Of a stretch of 5,751 nt of DNA, positions 5,298 to 5,751 are shown piece by piece. Position numbers and translations under genes: made by a program. The notes below the pieces were generated by a model that did not search any database, was not told the origin of the DNA, and worked only from the letters and a program-made list of their open reading frames with translations. Each line of letters opens with the position of its first letter. The stretch's first letter is position 1. Origin of the DNA: Clostridiales bacterium (GTDB lineage Bacteria; Bacillota; Clostridia; Lachnospirales; JAITVM01); contig JAITVM010000111.1 in the NCBI GenBank assembly GCA_031285815.1, positions 1 through 5,751 of the forward strand. Reading direction: 5' to 3'.

Positions 5298-5409
5298 ATA
5301 GTTAATCCGTTTCAAACTGCCTCAAACCTTCGGTTTTACGGAAAAATACCTACCCCAGCTATTTTTCCGCCGCACTTGTTTTCGGACAGTTTTCAATCAG
5401 ATTAACTAT
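5298..5409. repeat. Structured intergenic inverted-repeat element
   Basis: A 112-bp unit bounded by a perfect 10-bp inverted repeat, ATAGTTAATC (5298-5307) and GATTAACTAT (5400-5409). Inside are AAACTG/CAGTTT (5314-5319 with 5387-5392), a small hairpin AAACC-TTC-GGTTT (5324-5336), and a perfect 10-bp hairpin CGGAAAAATA/TATTTTTCCG (5339-5348 with 5360-5369) with an 11-base loop. The nested pairing suggests either a folded 3'-UTR or non-coding RNA, or a MITE-like repeat with imperfect ends of about 25 bp. No clear target duplication is seen. It matches no RNA family I recognise. Confidence 0.6.
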
Positions 5410-5412
5410 AAA

Positions 5413-5466
5413 AGCCCCTGATTATTTAGTTCAAGTAGGCGAACTGAATAATCAGGGGCTTTTTTT
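5413..5466 (+). terminator. Strong intrinsic terminator after the GNAT gene
   Basis: A 14-bp perfect arm pair (5413-5426 with 5447-5460), one U-G pair (5427 and 5446), then AGTTC/GAACT (5428-5432 with 5441-5445), make a near-continuous 20-bp stem with an 8-base loop AAGTAGGC. Seven T follow at 5460-5466. A few A before the stem may let it also work on the minus strand. It closes the nagZ-like/GNAT unit. Confidence 0.95.
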
Positions 5467-5751
5467 GTTTGCGATAATAGTTAGGGAATTTTGCTAGCTA
5501 ATTATTTATTTTTCAAACAATAATGTCAAATATGTATTGACACCGGTTATGTTTACTGTTATTATGTAATTAGTTAAGCGCTAAACCTTGGCTATAATTA
5601 TACAAAATACATATGGACACAAGAAAAATAACAATTACCTAAATATAATTTTATTTGGCAGTTATAATTGGCAGGCTGTAGCATAAAATTATGAATTGAA
5701 GCAATATAACTTTGTTAGGGTGGGGTTCTTATAAGTTTTATTTCCATAGGG
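5467..5751. other. AT-rich intergenic/leader region without a supported gene
   Basis: No convincing coding frame is seen in these 285 bases on either strand. The region holds the 5537-5565 promoter, a TTGGCAG direct repeat (5655-5661 and 5668-5674, 13 bases apart), and near the edge a purine-rich AGGGTGGGG (5717-5725) that could be a ribosome binding site. No ATG, GTG or TTG in a good position follows it inside the window. A TTG at 5712 opens a frame to the edge, but nothing supports it. Confidence 0.5.
5537..5565 (+). promoter_or_regulatory. Near-consensus sigma-A promoter facing right
   Basis: A perfect TTGACA (5537-5542), a 17-base spacer, and TATTAT (5560-5565, five of six matches to TATAAT). 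A start near 5572 is expected. It lies just past the terminator and should drive a gene beyond the right edge with a leader of about 180 bases or more. A perfect TATAAT at 5593-5598 has only a weak -35 partner. Confidence 0.75.

Noticed and set aside
5613..5642. 9-codon frame in the right-hand leader
   Set aside because: It is too short, lacks a ribosome binding site and shows no repeated regulatory codons of the kind found in leader peptides.

Overview
The window looks like a piece of chromosome from a low-GC, Gram-positive anaerobe of the class Clostridia. Four things point there: a cysS gene followed at once by Mini-RNase III; a membrane-anchored 'NusG domain II' protein overlapping a Gx-family membrane protein, a pair typical of Clostridia; a lipoprotein-type NagZ-like glycosidase; and AT-rich intergenic DNA with strong intrinsic terminators. 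Several genes appear to start with TTG or GTG. No genus can be named from the sequence alone.

Layout. (1) Positions 1-1684, + strand: the 3' end of cysS, then mrnC (1 bp gap), the NusG-domain II protein (about 50 bp later) and the Gx-family protein (20 bp overlap), probably one transcription unit. (2) Positions 1623-2278: an accessory insertion. A gene for an acidic DMP19/DUF4375-family protein lies between two 80-bp direct repeats that match at 79 of 80 positions. Each repeat copy holds the last codons of the Gx gene plus the start region of the next gene. The ancestral order was therefore very probably Gx gene followed directly by the DNA glycosylase gene, with the DMP19-like gene arriving later. 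(3) Positions 2266-2748, + strand: a family 6 uracil-DNA-glycosylase-superfamily enzyme (DNA-deoxyinosine glycosylase). (4) Positions 2749-3331: a convergent, minus-strand PhnB-like VOC protein with its own intrinsic terminator at 2797-2843. (5) Positions 3353-3441: a divergent promoter region. (6) Positions 3460-5295, + strand: a NagZ-like GH3 lipoprotein and a GNAT acetyltransferase. (7) Positions 5296-5751: a compact structured inverted-repeat element, a very strong terminator, and an AT-rich region with a near-consensus promoter facing a gene beyond the right edge.

Most genes are housekeeping or stress related: tRNA charging, 23S rRNA maturation, repair of deaminated bases and cell-wall amino-sugar turnover. 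The accessory signal is the repeat-flanked DMP19-like gene between the Gx and glycosylase genes. It is recent by repeat identity, should be lost by a single recombination between the repeats, encodes a strongly acidic possible DNA-mimic protein, and carries a T9 tract in its conserved core. The 5298-5409 element is the second unexplained structure. No CRISPR array, tRNA, rRNA, transposase or phage gene is visible.
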